Part shown: positions 1 to 7,151 of the stretch, piece by piece
Layout: every line of letters begins with the position of its first letter
Numbering within the stretch: the first letter of the stretch is position 1
DNA from: a virus
Direction: 5' to 3' (one strand)
DNA length: 35,443 nt
Virus record (IMG/VR): IMGVR_UViG_3300023108_002883
Span: 1-35,443 of that record
Notes under the pieces: model-generated
What the model was told of the DNA's origin: nothing
The model's database searches: none
The model's input: the letters and a program-made list of their open reading frames with translations, nothing else
Program-made: the position numbers and the translations under genes

Positions 1-310
1 TATTATTTAATGTGTTTATATTTTTGGGAATAGATAATATCTCATTTTCTGATTTGTCCGAAGCGTCTACTACGAGATAGTAATTTAGCTTGTTTTGCTG
101 CCTAACAAATTCTTCTATGTCTTCTGGCAGCTTATCTTTATATTTATCAAAAGACTGTTTAGAAAACGCATACGAACACTTGTAGTCTTGTATATAGTTA
201 TATCCGTCTTGTTTTTTTAGTTCATAGCTATCTTTGATCAGATCTGGAATATTAAATGAACAACCATAATTGGACTTGCTAAAATAGCAGTCTTCACATT
301 TGGTATTCAT
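1..310 (-). CDS. Cys-motif protein, probably the start of a glycosyltransferase-type gene; cut by left edge
   Basis: The reading frame is open from an ATG at 310 to the window edge, giving about 103 residues; the C-terminus lies outside. The start is fixed by an ATGA overlap with the stop of the preceding gene. The N-terminus has four cysteines in a small zinc-knuckle-like arrangement (CEDC near residue 5, another near 17, another near 47). A basic, Tyr-rich stretch follows, then a hydrophobic strand (YYLVVDAS). Position at the end of a run of GT-B glycosyltransferase-like genes suggests that a sugar-transfer domain follows, but none is visible here. The gene is certainly coding; the function is inferred from context only. 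Confidence 0.6.
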   Translation of the reverse strand, partial: MNTKCEDCYFSKSNYGCSFNIPDLIKDSYELKKQDGYNYIQDYKCSYAFSKQSFDKYKDKLPEDIEEFVRQQNKLNYYLVVDASDKSENEILSIPKNINTLNN

Positions 311-720
311 AGCTTACTCCTTATTACGGTATATGAAGCAAACGAGCCGTCAAATGTGATTTGATCTATATCTATATCTGTGTTTTTATGAAATATTTCA
401 ATTATGTTAGATCTATCTAATAAGCACTTAATTGATGAAATATATTGACATATTTCGTCTTTGCTTAGGTCTCCATTATGATAATTAGAAATCATTTGAT
501 CCCAATCAAGAAGTCTAAAGGTTAATTTTGCATTGTGTTTTAATTTATTACACAATAGCGATAGGATGTTAATCGCCTGATCTTTTGAGAGTAGGTTCAT
601 GAAAGATATATTGATGTGAGCTTCTGAAAAATTAGGTATAGAGTCTATATCAGAAATGCTTACATTGTTTGCGCCCTCTAGAGAATAATTATTTTGATAA
701 GATATATTGGTAATTTTCAT
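307..720 (-). CDS. Unknown 137-aa protein, possibly a degenerate methyltransferase-fold protein
   Basis: No family is recognised with confidence. The order of elements, with an alpha/beta pattern in the middle (NLLSKDQAINILSLLCNKL), then a strand with LTFRLLDWD near residues 65-75 and a C-terminal FDGSFASYTVIR, is reminiscent of the second half of a class I SAM methyltransferase. The glycine-rich SAM-binding motif I is absent, so it may be a remnant or an unrelated fold. It overlaps the gene before it by 4 bases (ATGA at 720-717) and the one after it likewise, so it is translated with the glycosyltransferase run of 4139-1 and probably serves the same glycan pathway. Confidence 0.55.
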   Translation of the reverse strand: MKITNISYQNNYSLEGANNVSISDIDSIPNFSEAHINISFMNLLSKDQAINILSLLCNKLKHNAKLTFRLLDWDQMISNYHNGDLSKDEICQYISSIKCLLDRSNIIEIFHKNTDIDIDQITFDGSFASYTVIRSKL

Positions 721-1550
721 TTAGAAATTTCCTGTAAAATTGAATTAAAGTTATTGACAGAATAATATTCTTGTATAATTGAGGTTGAAGGCGCTGGCTT
801 TGAGAGACAAGATACCACACATCGATATATATCGTCGTATGTTTTAAAGTTGGTAATTAAATCTTTTTCTGGATAATTATTTAAATTCATGTTAGTAATA
901 ATATTACACCCACATGACAAGCCGCATAATACATTTAGTCTTGAACTGAAATCTAAAATGGCTTTATATGGAGATATAGCATCAAATATTGATTTGATGT
1001 CAAGAGTGATGGACTTAACTATATTTACATTAATACCCTTCTGTTGTAAAGATGACGCTATGTTGTTTACCATATTATTGTTTTCTAGATTAAAAATCAA
1101 AAGGTCTTTTGTTTTTGGTGAATCTTTTCTGTATTCCGGTATTGCATAATTGCAATTGATGGCATTTGATACATATCCATCCGATCGCCTATTGAAATTG
1201 ATTACATGGACATTATTAATATTTTTTTGCAATATTAGGAGATCTTCTCTTTTGGTTTTTGACAAATCATCATGATTAAAGATAAGCAGATCAGTATTAG
1301 TATTAAATATATTATCTATTTGTTCTGCATTGACAAACACAGAATTTAGTGCAGTAAAGTTGTAGTTGATGTCTAATATGGTGGAGTTGTTTTGGTGTTT
1401 AATAAATAAAAACCTATCATCTGTCATATCCATTACTAACGCATCAAATATAGACCCATGACCATGATACAATATGTTATATCTATGATTCAGTGTCTTG
1501 GATTTAATTTTTTGGTAAAGATTATTACTTGACCATTCTGATTTTAACAT
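717..1550 (-). CDS. Degenerate GT-B glycosyltransferase-like protein
   Basis: The 277-residue protein looks like a diverged GT-B fold. A first Rossmann-like half carries strands such as DLLIFNHDD. The second half begins near residue 145 with KDLLIFNLENN and runs to a region near 200-215 (LDFSSRLNVLCGLSCGCNI) that sits where family-4 glycosyltransferases have their E-x7-E nucleotide-sugar motif and the ACG.P loop. The acidic residues of that motif are not convincing, so catalysis is doubtful. It overlaps its neighbours at both ends within the 4139-1 glycosyltransferase run. Glycosyltransferase-like is an inference from pattern and context; a non-catalytic partner of the neighbouring enzymes is an alternative. 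Confidence 0.55.
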   Translation of the reverse strand: MLKSEWSSNNLYQKIKSKTLNHRYNILYHGHGSIFDALVMDMTDDRFLFIKHQNNSTILDINYNFTALNSVFVNAEQIDNIFNTNTDLLIFNHDDLSKTKREDLLILQKNINNVHVINFNRRSDGYVSNAINCNYAIPEYRKDSPKTKDLLIFNLENNNMVNNIASSLQQKGINVNIVKSITLDIKSIFDAISPYKAILDFSSRLNVLCGLSCGCNIITNMNLNNYPEKDLITNFKTYDDIYRCVVSCLSKPAPSTSIIQEYYSVNNFNSILQEISK

Positions 1551-2500
1551 AATATGTCTGCAAGTTGTGATATCGGATATTTACTAGGTTCTTTTTTATG
1601 TGATAGTATGTTTTCTTTGAGGCTCTTTTTTATGATGGTATACTGCGTTTGGTTGTGATCGCTTAATTTATCTAGATCTAAATCTCCATAGGATATAATG
1701 GTGTTATTATTTTTAGAGGCCAAAGAACAATTACTAATTAATTCATATTGATTATTTATGGATAAGAATATATCAGCAGAGCTATGGAGAGAGCTTAGTC
1801 TGGAATGTGAAAGATTATCTAACATTAATAAGACCTTATCTTCCTTATTGGTGTGCAGATCTGATTTGCATTGTTCGTAGTAAGATATTAGATCTTTCTT
1901 ATTTGATGTGTTTGTTTCGCAACAAATAATAAGGCATATATTGTCATTTTGATTGCAGCAATCGATAAATGTTGGTATTAATGATCTTATAGAAGCTTTG
2001 TCTCCATCATAATTGCCAATAAAATAATATTTTTTATAAGAGGAGTAGATGCCTAGATCGAGCGTGTACTTGCTGGTACTTTTGGTCGATTGTGGGTATG
2101 GTATTTTAAAAATATTAGAATTAGAGATACCTATATCCAAAAATTTCTCATAGTCGAAATCGTTAAAAACAAATATGCCATCAAATTCTTTTAGCTTATT
2201 GTGGTACTTGGTATTGATTGATAGGTCTTGTTGGGTTATAGGTATCAAATAATTTTTTGTATAGCGATTAATAGATGCTGTTTCTATTAAACAATGAGTG
2301 ATGACGGCATCAGGCATTTTGCTAAGTTCAGACATTCTCAAATAAGGAATGGTCGAAGATTTCTCATCATCATACCCAGAATAGATAGGATATGCATATG
2401 TTTGTATTTGGTTAAGTGTACATATGTCTTCCAGTATGCTTGCAGAGCAATAGCCTATAGCATTGTTGGATTGGAACGGTCCATTATAAAGTATTTTCAT
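1544..2500 (-). CDS. GT-B type glycosyltransferase-like protein
   Basis: About 318 residues. The N-terminus (MKILYNGPF followed by NNAIGYCSASI) is the usual first strand and Gly-containing loop of a GT-B glycosyltransferase. The middle has DGIFVFNDFDYEKF and KIPYPQ, which resembles the hinge and first strand of the C-terminal Rossmann half. I chose the ATG at 2500, 16 codons into the end of the upstream gene, because the domain starts there; an in-frame ATG at 2539 would add a tail with no domain signal. No clear SD precedes either start. The C-terminal catalytic Glu motif is weak. Likely role: transfer of a sugar onto a host or virion glycan together with the 4139 gene. Confidence 0.6.
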   Translation of the reverse strand: MKILYNGPFQSNNAIGYCSASILEDICTLNQIQTYAYPIYSGYDDEKSSTIPYLRMSELSKMPDAVITHCLIETASINRYTKNYLIPITQQDLSINTKYHNKLKEFDGIFVFNDFDYEKFLDIGISNSNIFKIPYPQSTKSTSKYTLDLGIYSSYKKYYFIGNYDGDKASIRSLIPTFIDCCNQNDNICLIICCETNTSNKKDLISYYEQCKSDLHTNKEDKVLLMLDNLSHSRLSSLHSSADIFLSINNQYELISNCSLASKNNNTIISYGDLDLDKLSDHNQTQYTIIKKSLKENILSHKKEPSKYPISQLADILC

Positions 2501-4139
2501 TTTTGTTTTTAAGTTTGGCGTATTGTATGAAGTCATCATTGAATCTTATGTTTTCTTTTATTACTGCAGCTAATTCGTTATTATTATTAATTAGTATATT
2601 TAATTGCTCTATGGCGCTATTTATATCATAATGATGATACGACATTCCATTTTGCTGAAAACCATAATCTATATCATTTAAAATAGTGAGAATTTTATGA
2701 GAAGAAAACATATTAATATCTCCAAGGTTATTTTTGCATATAGATATAATATTTTCTAAGTCTGCATTTTCTTTAATATTTGTGATTTTTTGCATAGATA
2801 CTGGCCGATCCCAGTGACCAGGTGCCTGCGGCTCTATTTGATCCAAATATTTTTCCCATTTCTTTGACACATCGTCCCAATTGTAAAATTTTTCTGTCAA
2901 TGTTCTTATTTCGGTTCTCTTTTTTTCTACAATAGGAGCTGGCCAGCTCATGACTGTTTTGATAGCAGAAATCAAATCGTCATTATTGGGATATACCCTA
3001 ATCGCTCTAGTTTCTAATTCTTTAAAATACGTTTGAACACCAACAGGAAAAGCTTTTAATTTTTGAATAATGTCGCACATAGCGCTGTAGTCTATAGTTG
3101 CTATGGGGATACCACAAGCTGCTGCCTCTACTTGAGGCATCCCAAAGCCTTCACATATTGCATATTGTACATAAATGTCAAAAACGTTATATATGACAGA
3201 CAATTGCTTTGATTCAATACCAGCTGAAACACTAGGAAAGACTTTATTTTTAGATAGGCATTTATCGCATATGGTGCTGGGACCAGCAAACACTCCGCAT
3301 GTAACATCATTGCACTTTTTGCACACATATGTAAAAAGCACCCTATTGGCCAATCTATGTTCTTTTAACAGCTCAGGGATGTCCCAGCCTGCATCGGGAT
3401 AGCTTGTATGTAAATATAAAAATGGTATTTGCTTAACCAGGCTATTATTTTCTAGTTCATCCAAAAGACTTCTGAAAGACTTAAACAATTCCGGTATTAG
3501 TTTTCTTTTTTGGTTTCTCATTACCGAGCCGATAATAAATGCATCGTTCGGTATATTCATTGCTCTTCTGCATTTGGTTTTGTCCTGGATTTTAAAAGTT
3601 GAAAGATCTACTCCTGGAGAAGCAGTATCAACATAGTTAATTTGTCCGCTAGATTGTTTTTCTAGTGTTTTTGCCCCCCAATCAGAATAAGTAAAAATAG
3701 CATCAGCGTCTAGGAAGGTGCTGATCCATGATTGTTGCTGTGGGGCAGAATCTACTGTCGGCATCAGAATCCAATGAAAGAACTTTCTAGCTGGAGAAAG
3801 CTCTTGATAACTAGACATCCAATAATCTCTAATGTCTATAACAACATCAGGCTTAAAGTCAATGACAACTTTATCAAATCTCCACCTACCGAACATATTG
3901 TCAGACCTAGATGAATATTCGTTATATCTAGGATCGGTTTTTTGCACAGCGTTTGCATAAATAGTCCAAGGGGTCTTTGAATCTCTTGGGTCATTTACAT
4001 TGGCATAACTTGCAAATTCCGCTATATCATATTTATTGGTATTATATAATCGGGTCAATAGTTCTTTGGCATAGATCGAAAAGCCAGAATTGAGGAAACT
4101 GGCTTCTGAGCACATCAATATTTTTAATTTTTTCATCAT
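2484..4139 (-). CDS. Family-4-like glycosyltransferase with an inserted Cys4 zinc ribbon
   Basis: A 551-residue GT-B glycosyltransferase. The N-terminal half opens with KILMCSEASFLNSGFSIYAKEL. The C-terminal half holds the retaining-GT signature near residues 325-345 (CEGFGMPQVEAAACGIPI), with the E-x7-E pair that binds the nucleotide sugar. Between the halves, about residues 271-297, a CKKC...CDKC zinc ribbon is inserted just before the donor site, which plain GT4 enzymes lack. About 200 extra residues follow the GT core. The gene starts 18 bases beyond the ssb terminator's T-tract and has no clear SD; ATG at 4136 is an equal alternative. It leads the run of sugar genes that continues to the left edge. 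Donor and acceptor are unknown. Confidence 0.82.
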   Translation of the reverse strand: MMKKLKILMCSEASFLNSGFSIYAKELLTRLYNTNKYDIAEFASYANVNDPRDSKTPWTIYANAVQKTDPRYNEYSSRSDNMFGRWRFDKVVIDFKPDVVIDIRDYWMSSYQELSPARKFFHWILMPTVDSAPQQQSWISTFLDADAIFTYSDWGAKTLEKQSSGQINYVDTASPGVDLSTFKIQDKTKCRRAMNIPNDAFIIGSVMRNQKRKLIPELFKSFRSLLDELENNSLVKQIPFLYLHTSYPDAGWDIPELLKEHRLANRVLFTYVCKKCNDVTCGVFAGPSTICDKCLSKNKVFPSVSAGIESKQLSVIYNVFDIYVQYAICEGFGMPQVEAAACGIPIATIDYSAMCDIIQKLKAFPVGVQTYFKELETRAIRVYPNNDDLISAIKTVMSWPAPIVEKKRTEIRTLTEKFYNWDDVSKKWEKYLDQIEPQAPGHWDRPVSMQKITNIKENADLENIISICKNNLGDINMFSSHKILTILNDIDYGFQQNGMSYHHYDINSAIEQLNILINNNNELAAVIKENIRFNDDFIQYAKLKNKNENTL

Positions 4140-4156
4140 TATTTTTTGGACGATAC

Positions 4157-4186
4157 AAAAATAGCGAGGAATGAATCCTCGCTATT
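4157..4186 (-). terminator. Rho-independent terminator after ssb
   Basis: A perfect 11-bp inverted repeat (AATAGCGAGGA with a 5-base loop) at 4160-4186 is followed, reading on the minus strand, by a T-run that includes the last two stem bases (five T in a row). It lies 22 bases past the ssb stop codon. It should end the ssb transcript and reduce read-through into the glycosyltransferase genes. Confidence 0.85.
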
Positions 4187-4208
4187 CATGGTTAAGAATT
4201 AAGATTCA

Positions 4209-4580
4209 TTAAAAGGCTACAGCTTCTTGATCTTCTGATTTCTTGTATCTAGATAGCTTTGTAAGCTTTGAAAAATTATTTACCCTTACCTTGAAACTAT
4301 TGTGCTTAACTCCGTCTTTTTCCCAGGAATCGTTTCTTAAGGAACCCTCCACCATGACCAGATCACCCTTGGCAAAAGACTCTCCAATAATTTCTGCGCC
4401 AGTATCCCAGGCTTCACAGTTGATAAAAGACGTAACCTTGTCTCTATCCCCATTAGCCTTTGTGTATTCTCTTGATGTAGCAACAGTAAAGTTGACTACA
4501 GCAGTCTCTTTTCCTCCAGTATTAACTCGTCGCATTTCTGGATCTCTAGCTAGGTTTCCTCTAAGAATTACAAGATTCAT
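4209..4580 (-). CDS. ssb: Single-stranded DNA-binding protein (SSB)
   Basis: A 123-residue bacterial-type SSB that coats single-stranded DNA at the replication fork and during recombination. It is a single OB fold: MNLVILRGNLARDPEMR at the N-terminus, then VVNFTVATSREY and FINCEAWD, then GDLVMVEGSLRNDSW with the expected spacing. The C-terminus ends in DQEAVAF, a short acidic tail with a terminal Phe like the partner-binding tip of bacterial SSBs (usually DDDIPF). The start has a good SD (AAGGAG, six bases before ATG). A consensus promoter upstream and a hairpin terminator downstream make it a one-gene transcription unit, consistent with a need for high expression. Confidence 0.95.
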   Translation of the reverse strand: MNLVILRGNLARDPEMRRVNTGGKETAVVNFTVATSREYTKANGDRDKVTSFINCEAWDTGAEIIGESFAKGDLVMVEGSLRNDSWEKDGVKHNSFKVRVNNFSKLTKLSRYKKSEDQEAVAF

Positions 4581-4630
4581 TTAAATCTCCTTAATTATAA
4601 AAATATAAAATAACCAAACCAACTGATACT

Positions 4631-4658
4631 ATTATAGCAGAACTGTTCCGTTTGTCAA
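4631..4658 (-). promoter_or_regulatory. Consensus sigma-70 promoter of ssb
   Basis: On the minus strand TTGACA (4658-4653) and TATAAT (4636-4631) are separated by 16 bases; both hexamers match consensus exactly. The -35 is extended as TTGACAAAC, shared with the promoters at 11953-11981 and 21892-21920. The -35 overlaps the end of the polymerase C-half gene. The start codon of ssb is about 51 bases downstream, leaving a normal leader with an SD. Confidence 0.85.
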
Positions 4659-6277
4659 GACTGCGGCTCAAAACATTTTTCTACTATGAGGCTATCTTTG
4701 TTTTTAGACTTTTTCCCAGTAAAAACTAACACATTGCCTTCAAAAATATGTGTTTTGTATTGTTCCCAAACGTCAGGAAATAATATGATTGAGTCAAGTA
4801 TTCCGTATTGGTCCTCTCCAGTTACAAAAGCCATCTCTGATCCTGGATTCTTACCTGTTTTTGTTTTGGTTATATTAATAGATGATATTTCGGCAGCCAT
4901 AATGATATCAGACTTATATGTGGTTTTAAAATCTTTGCAGTTAGTATTGGTTGTGTCTATGTCGTAAGAGTCTAATTTTGAGCATGTGATGGCTGTACCC
5001 AGTAAAGAATTTTCGGAATCAGACAACCATTCTATTTTATCTACCATAGAATACGGCGGATTGTCTATGGTTTTTATAAGATTGGCAATGATTTCTTTTC
5101 TATTCTTATTTATTTTTTCCTGCAAGAGTCCGACTAATATATTTTTTAAAGACTGATTATCTTTTTTAATATAAGTATCACATTTTTCTATTTCTTTTTT
5201 TGTTAAGGAAGAAAATATCTCATATTCAAATAACATTTCTGTTCTTGTTTTTTTGTAGAAGTCCAAGGAGCCACAACATATTAAGGCTTTGGTTGCAGTA
5301 CTATTGATATTACATAGTATCATAGATAACATTTGGTACCAATTAATATTATTGATATCTATTTGGTCTTTTTCTATTATTTGTTGCATCTTTTGAAAAA
5401 CAGAATTGCCTACACCCTTAATATCTGTTAGTCCAAAAAATATCTTGCCAAACTTGATAGAAAACAGCTGATTCATATGTCTTATATCTGGTGTTTGGAT
5501 AATAATATCCATTTCGTTGGCGTTTCTAACGAGCTCTTTTATTTCTTGTTGTGGATCTATTTTGTCTTTTGCAAATTTCAAATAAGAAGCAAAAAATATT
5601 CTTGGAAAATGAGCCTTGGTATATGCAGATAAGTAGGCATTCATCGCGTATGATATTGCATGGCTTTTATTGAAAGAATATCTCTGACTTTTTTCTATCC
5701 ATCCAAAAATCTCTTCTGCCGTATCTTTATCTACGGTTTTTTGTTTTAGTGCGCCTTCAATAAAAGACTTTTTGACCTTAGCCATCAGGTCAGCCTTTTT
5801 CTTTCCAATAGCCTTTCTTAAAACGTCTGCTTCTTTTAGGTCAAAGCCAGAAACAACCCTTGCTATTTCCATAGCCTGCTCCTGATATATCATTTCTCCA
5901 TAACTTTTTTCAAGAGGACTTTTTAAAGATGGATGATAATAATCTACTGTTTCTTGTCCATTTTTTTTATCAATATAATGATTACTTACGCTTTTACCGT
6001 CTCTATAGGCCTCAAGGCATCCCGGCCTTAAAATACTAATCAGGCCCGCTAAATGCTCTATATTTCTTGGTTTTAGCTTTTTGGACATACTTTGACCAAG
6101 TCTTGACTCTAACTGAAAACATCCTTTAGTATTGCCAGAGGATATCAAGTCCCAAGTTTTTTCACATTCTAGATTAATTTTTTCTAATCTAGGATCAAAT
6201 TCAATCTTAGGAAAGTCGCCACTATTGTCCAATACTCTAAATTTGCATCCACAATCGAATGTAAAAATTTCAGCCAT
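4655..6277 (-). CDS. DNA polymerase III alpha subunit, C-terminal half (fingers to OB fold)
   Basis: 540 residues matching the second half of a bacterial C-family replicase. It opens with a short Cys motif (FDCGCKF, residues 6-12), then the start of the fingers (TWDLISSGNTKGCFQLES, about 42-59), LRPGCLEAYRDG, the MIYQEQAMEIARV motif near 129-141, and the RYSFNKSHAISYA motif near 200 (basic, primer/dNTP side). The C-terminus has an OB-fold pattern (MAAEISSI...MAFVTGEDQYG...ILFP). It lacks the PHP domain and all three palm aspartates, which are encoded at 7152-9023. The two products must associate to make a polymerase. It starts 9 bases after the exonuclease stop, without an evident SD nearby. 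Split genes, not a frameshift: each half has its own start and stop and two genes lie between. Confidence 0.9.
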   Translation of the reverse strand: MAEIFTFDCGCKFRVLDNSGDFPKIEFDPRLEKINLECEKTWDLISSGNTKGCFQLESRLGQSMSKKLKPRNIEHLAGLISILRPGCLEAYRDGKSVSNHYIDKKNGQETVDYYHPSLKSPLEKSYGEMIYQEQAMEIARVVSGFDLKEADVLRKAIGKKKADLMAKVKKSFIEGALKQKTVDKDTAEEIFGWIEKSQRYSFNKSHAISYAMNAYLSAYTKAHFPRIFFASYLKFAKDKIDPQQEIKELVRNANEMDIIIQTPDIRHMNQLFSIKFGKIFFGLTDIKGVGNSVFQKMQQIIEKDQIDINNINWYQMLSMILCNINSTATKALICCGSLDFYKKTRTEMLFEYEIFSSLTKKEIEKCDTYIKKDNQSLKNILVGLLQEKINKNRKEIIANLIKTIDNPPYSMVDKIEWLSDSENSLLGTAITCSKLDSYDIDTTNTNCKDFKTTYKSDIIMAAEISSINITKTKTGKNPGSEMAFVTGEDQYGILDSIILFPDVWEQYKTHIFEGNVLVFTGKKSKNKDSLIVEKCFEPQS

Positions 6278-6286
6278 TGTATATTT

Positions 6287-6973
6287 CTATTTAAAAGAAT
6301 CCTTAAATTTAATCTTTGGTGACATGCTTCTAAAAAGTTTCATAAATCTAATTAGAATTTCTGCTGTGTCCTGTACATCTTTAAGAGCGTCATGAGCATT
6401 TTCTTTAGATAATCCTAGATAATCTCTAAGATTGTCTAATGTATAATTTTTAAGTTCACTATTTCCTTCGAACCAATAAAATATAACATTCATAACATCT
6501 AAAACATCTCTAGGAAAAAACAGATCGGTTTTATTTTCCTTGTTTGTGTTTTTATATCTCTGGCTCAATCTGTTGATGATTGGCAAATCGAACCTGTTAA
6601 TATTGTATCCGGCAGCAATCGGGGCACTAAAACAGCTTTTTTTAGTTGACCTACTGTGATACATTTGTAGATAATTAACAAACATTTTCCATGCCTGCTC
6701 TTGCTTTTGACTAGATTTCCAGTCCTTCAAAATTTGAGCTTTGCTAACTCCTCTAACCTTAGAGTGAAAGTCTAAAACATCAGAGTCATCATATGTATAA
6801 TCCTCATTTTCTTCTAGAGCAGATGGTCGCAGAGATATATTAAATTCTGAATCTGGTACTATCTCTAATTTTATTGGGTCAACAATAACAGCTGCTATTT
6901 GTACCGGACTGCATACATCTGGATTGCAGCCATCTGTCTCTAGATCGAAAACACATATCTTATTCCTATTAAT
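6287..6973 (-). CDS. DEDDh 3'-5' proofreading exonuclease (DnaQ/epsilon-like), AUU start
   Basis: About 228 residues. All three Exo motifs are visible: VFDLETDG (Exo I, D10 and E12), NINRFDLP (Exo II, D129) and NAHDALKD (Exo III, H194 and D199). It is therefore probably an active DEDDh proofreading or processing nuclease for the split replicase whose halves flank it. In this frame there is a stop (TGA) two codons before an ATT at 6973, and no ATG, GTG or TTG until a TTG at 6730, which would remove Exo I. The ATT sits 6 bases after a perfect GGAGGTGA, so AUU initiation is the best reading. The start overlaps the stop of the 59-aa gene (ATTAA). A later TTG start giving a truncated product is the only alternative. 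Confidence 0.87.
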   Translation of the reverse strand: MNRNKICVFDLETDGCNPDVCSPVQIAAVIVDPIKLEIVPDSEFNISLRPSALEENEDYTYDDSDVLDFHSKVRGVSKAQILKDWKSSQKQEQAWKMFVNYLQMYHSRSTKKSCFSAPIAAGYNINRFDLPIINRLSQRYKNTNKENKTDLFFPRDVLDVMNVIFYWFEGNSELKNYTLDNLRDYLGLSKENAHDALKDVQDTAEILIRFMKLFRSMSPKIKFKDSFK

Positions 6974-7148
6974 TTTTCACCTCCACTTTGATATCTGGCT
7001 GAATAAATGTCCTATCATTGGCATTGCCAACCACATGACAATTAACGCTTCTGCAACAACTAACTTTGACGGTATTAACTTTTACATATGTCTTATTATT
7101 TAAGTCAAATTGTTCGCCAATAGCGACGTCTTTAAAAGATTTTTGCAT
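6969..7148 (-). CDS. Small 59-aa protein between the polymerase halves
   Basis: A short gene with ATG at 7148 preceded by GGAG eight bases upstream and three bases after the stop of the polymerase N-half. The product has KDVAIGEQFDLNNKTYVKV, then VSCCRSVNC and a C-terminal FIQPDIKVEV. The pattern of a short beta-rich domain with a paired Cys (SCCRS) resembles a widespread family of tiny phage proteins of unknown role. Its place between the polymerase N half and the exonuclease suggests a replisome-linked job, for instance a structural adaptor, but nothing in the sequence proves that. Its last codons contain the SD of the exonuclease, so translating it may regulate exonuclease synthesis. Confidence 0.75.
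   Translation of the reverse strand: MQKSFKDVAIGEQFDLNNKTYVKVNTVKVSCCRSVNCHVVGNANDRTFIQPDIKVEVKN
6977..6984 (-). promoter_or_regulatory. Strong ribosome binding site that fixes the AUU start of the exonuclease
   Basis: GGAGGTGA on the minus strand matches eight bases of the anti-SD of 16S rRNA. GGAGG ends 6 bases before ATT at 6973. It lies inside the last codons of the 59-aa gene, so the two are probably coupled in translation. Confidence 0.8.
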
Positions 7149-7151
7149 AAT

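Noticed and set aside
889-1149. Plus-strand reading frames across the window
   Set aside because: They lie opposite recognised minus-strand genes, lack ribosome binding sites and show no domain wording; treated as shadows.
6287-6730. The exonuclease as a truncated pseudogene starting at TTG 6730
   Set aside because: The frame extends upstream without stops to include a perfect Exo I motif, so the short frame is only an artefact of requiring common start codons.
6969-6984. Programmed frameshift fusing the 59-aa protein to the exonuclease
   Set aside because: The shift would have to be +1 at AAT-TAA, re-pairing an Asn tRNA on ATT, which is poor; the strong SD is at the right distance for initiation at ATT instead.
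6278-7151. Split intein or intron between the polymerase halves
   Set aside because: Neither end carries intein motifs and the interval holds two complete, overlapping genes with their own ribosome binding sites; no intron signatures were seen.
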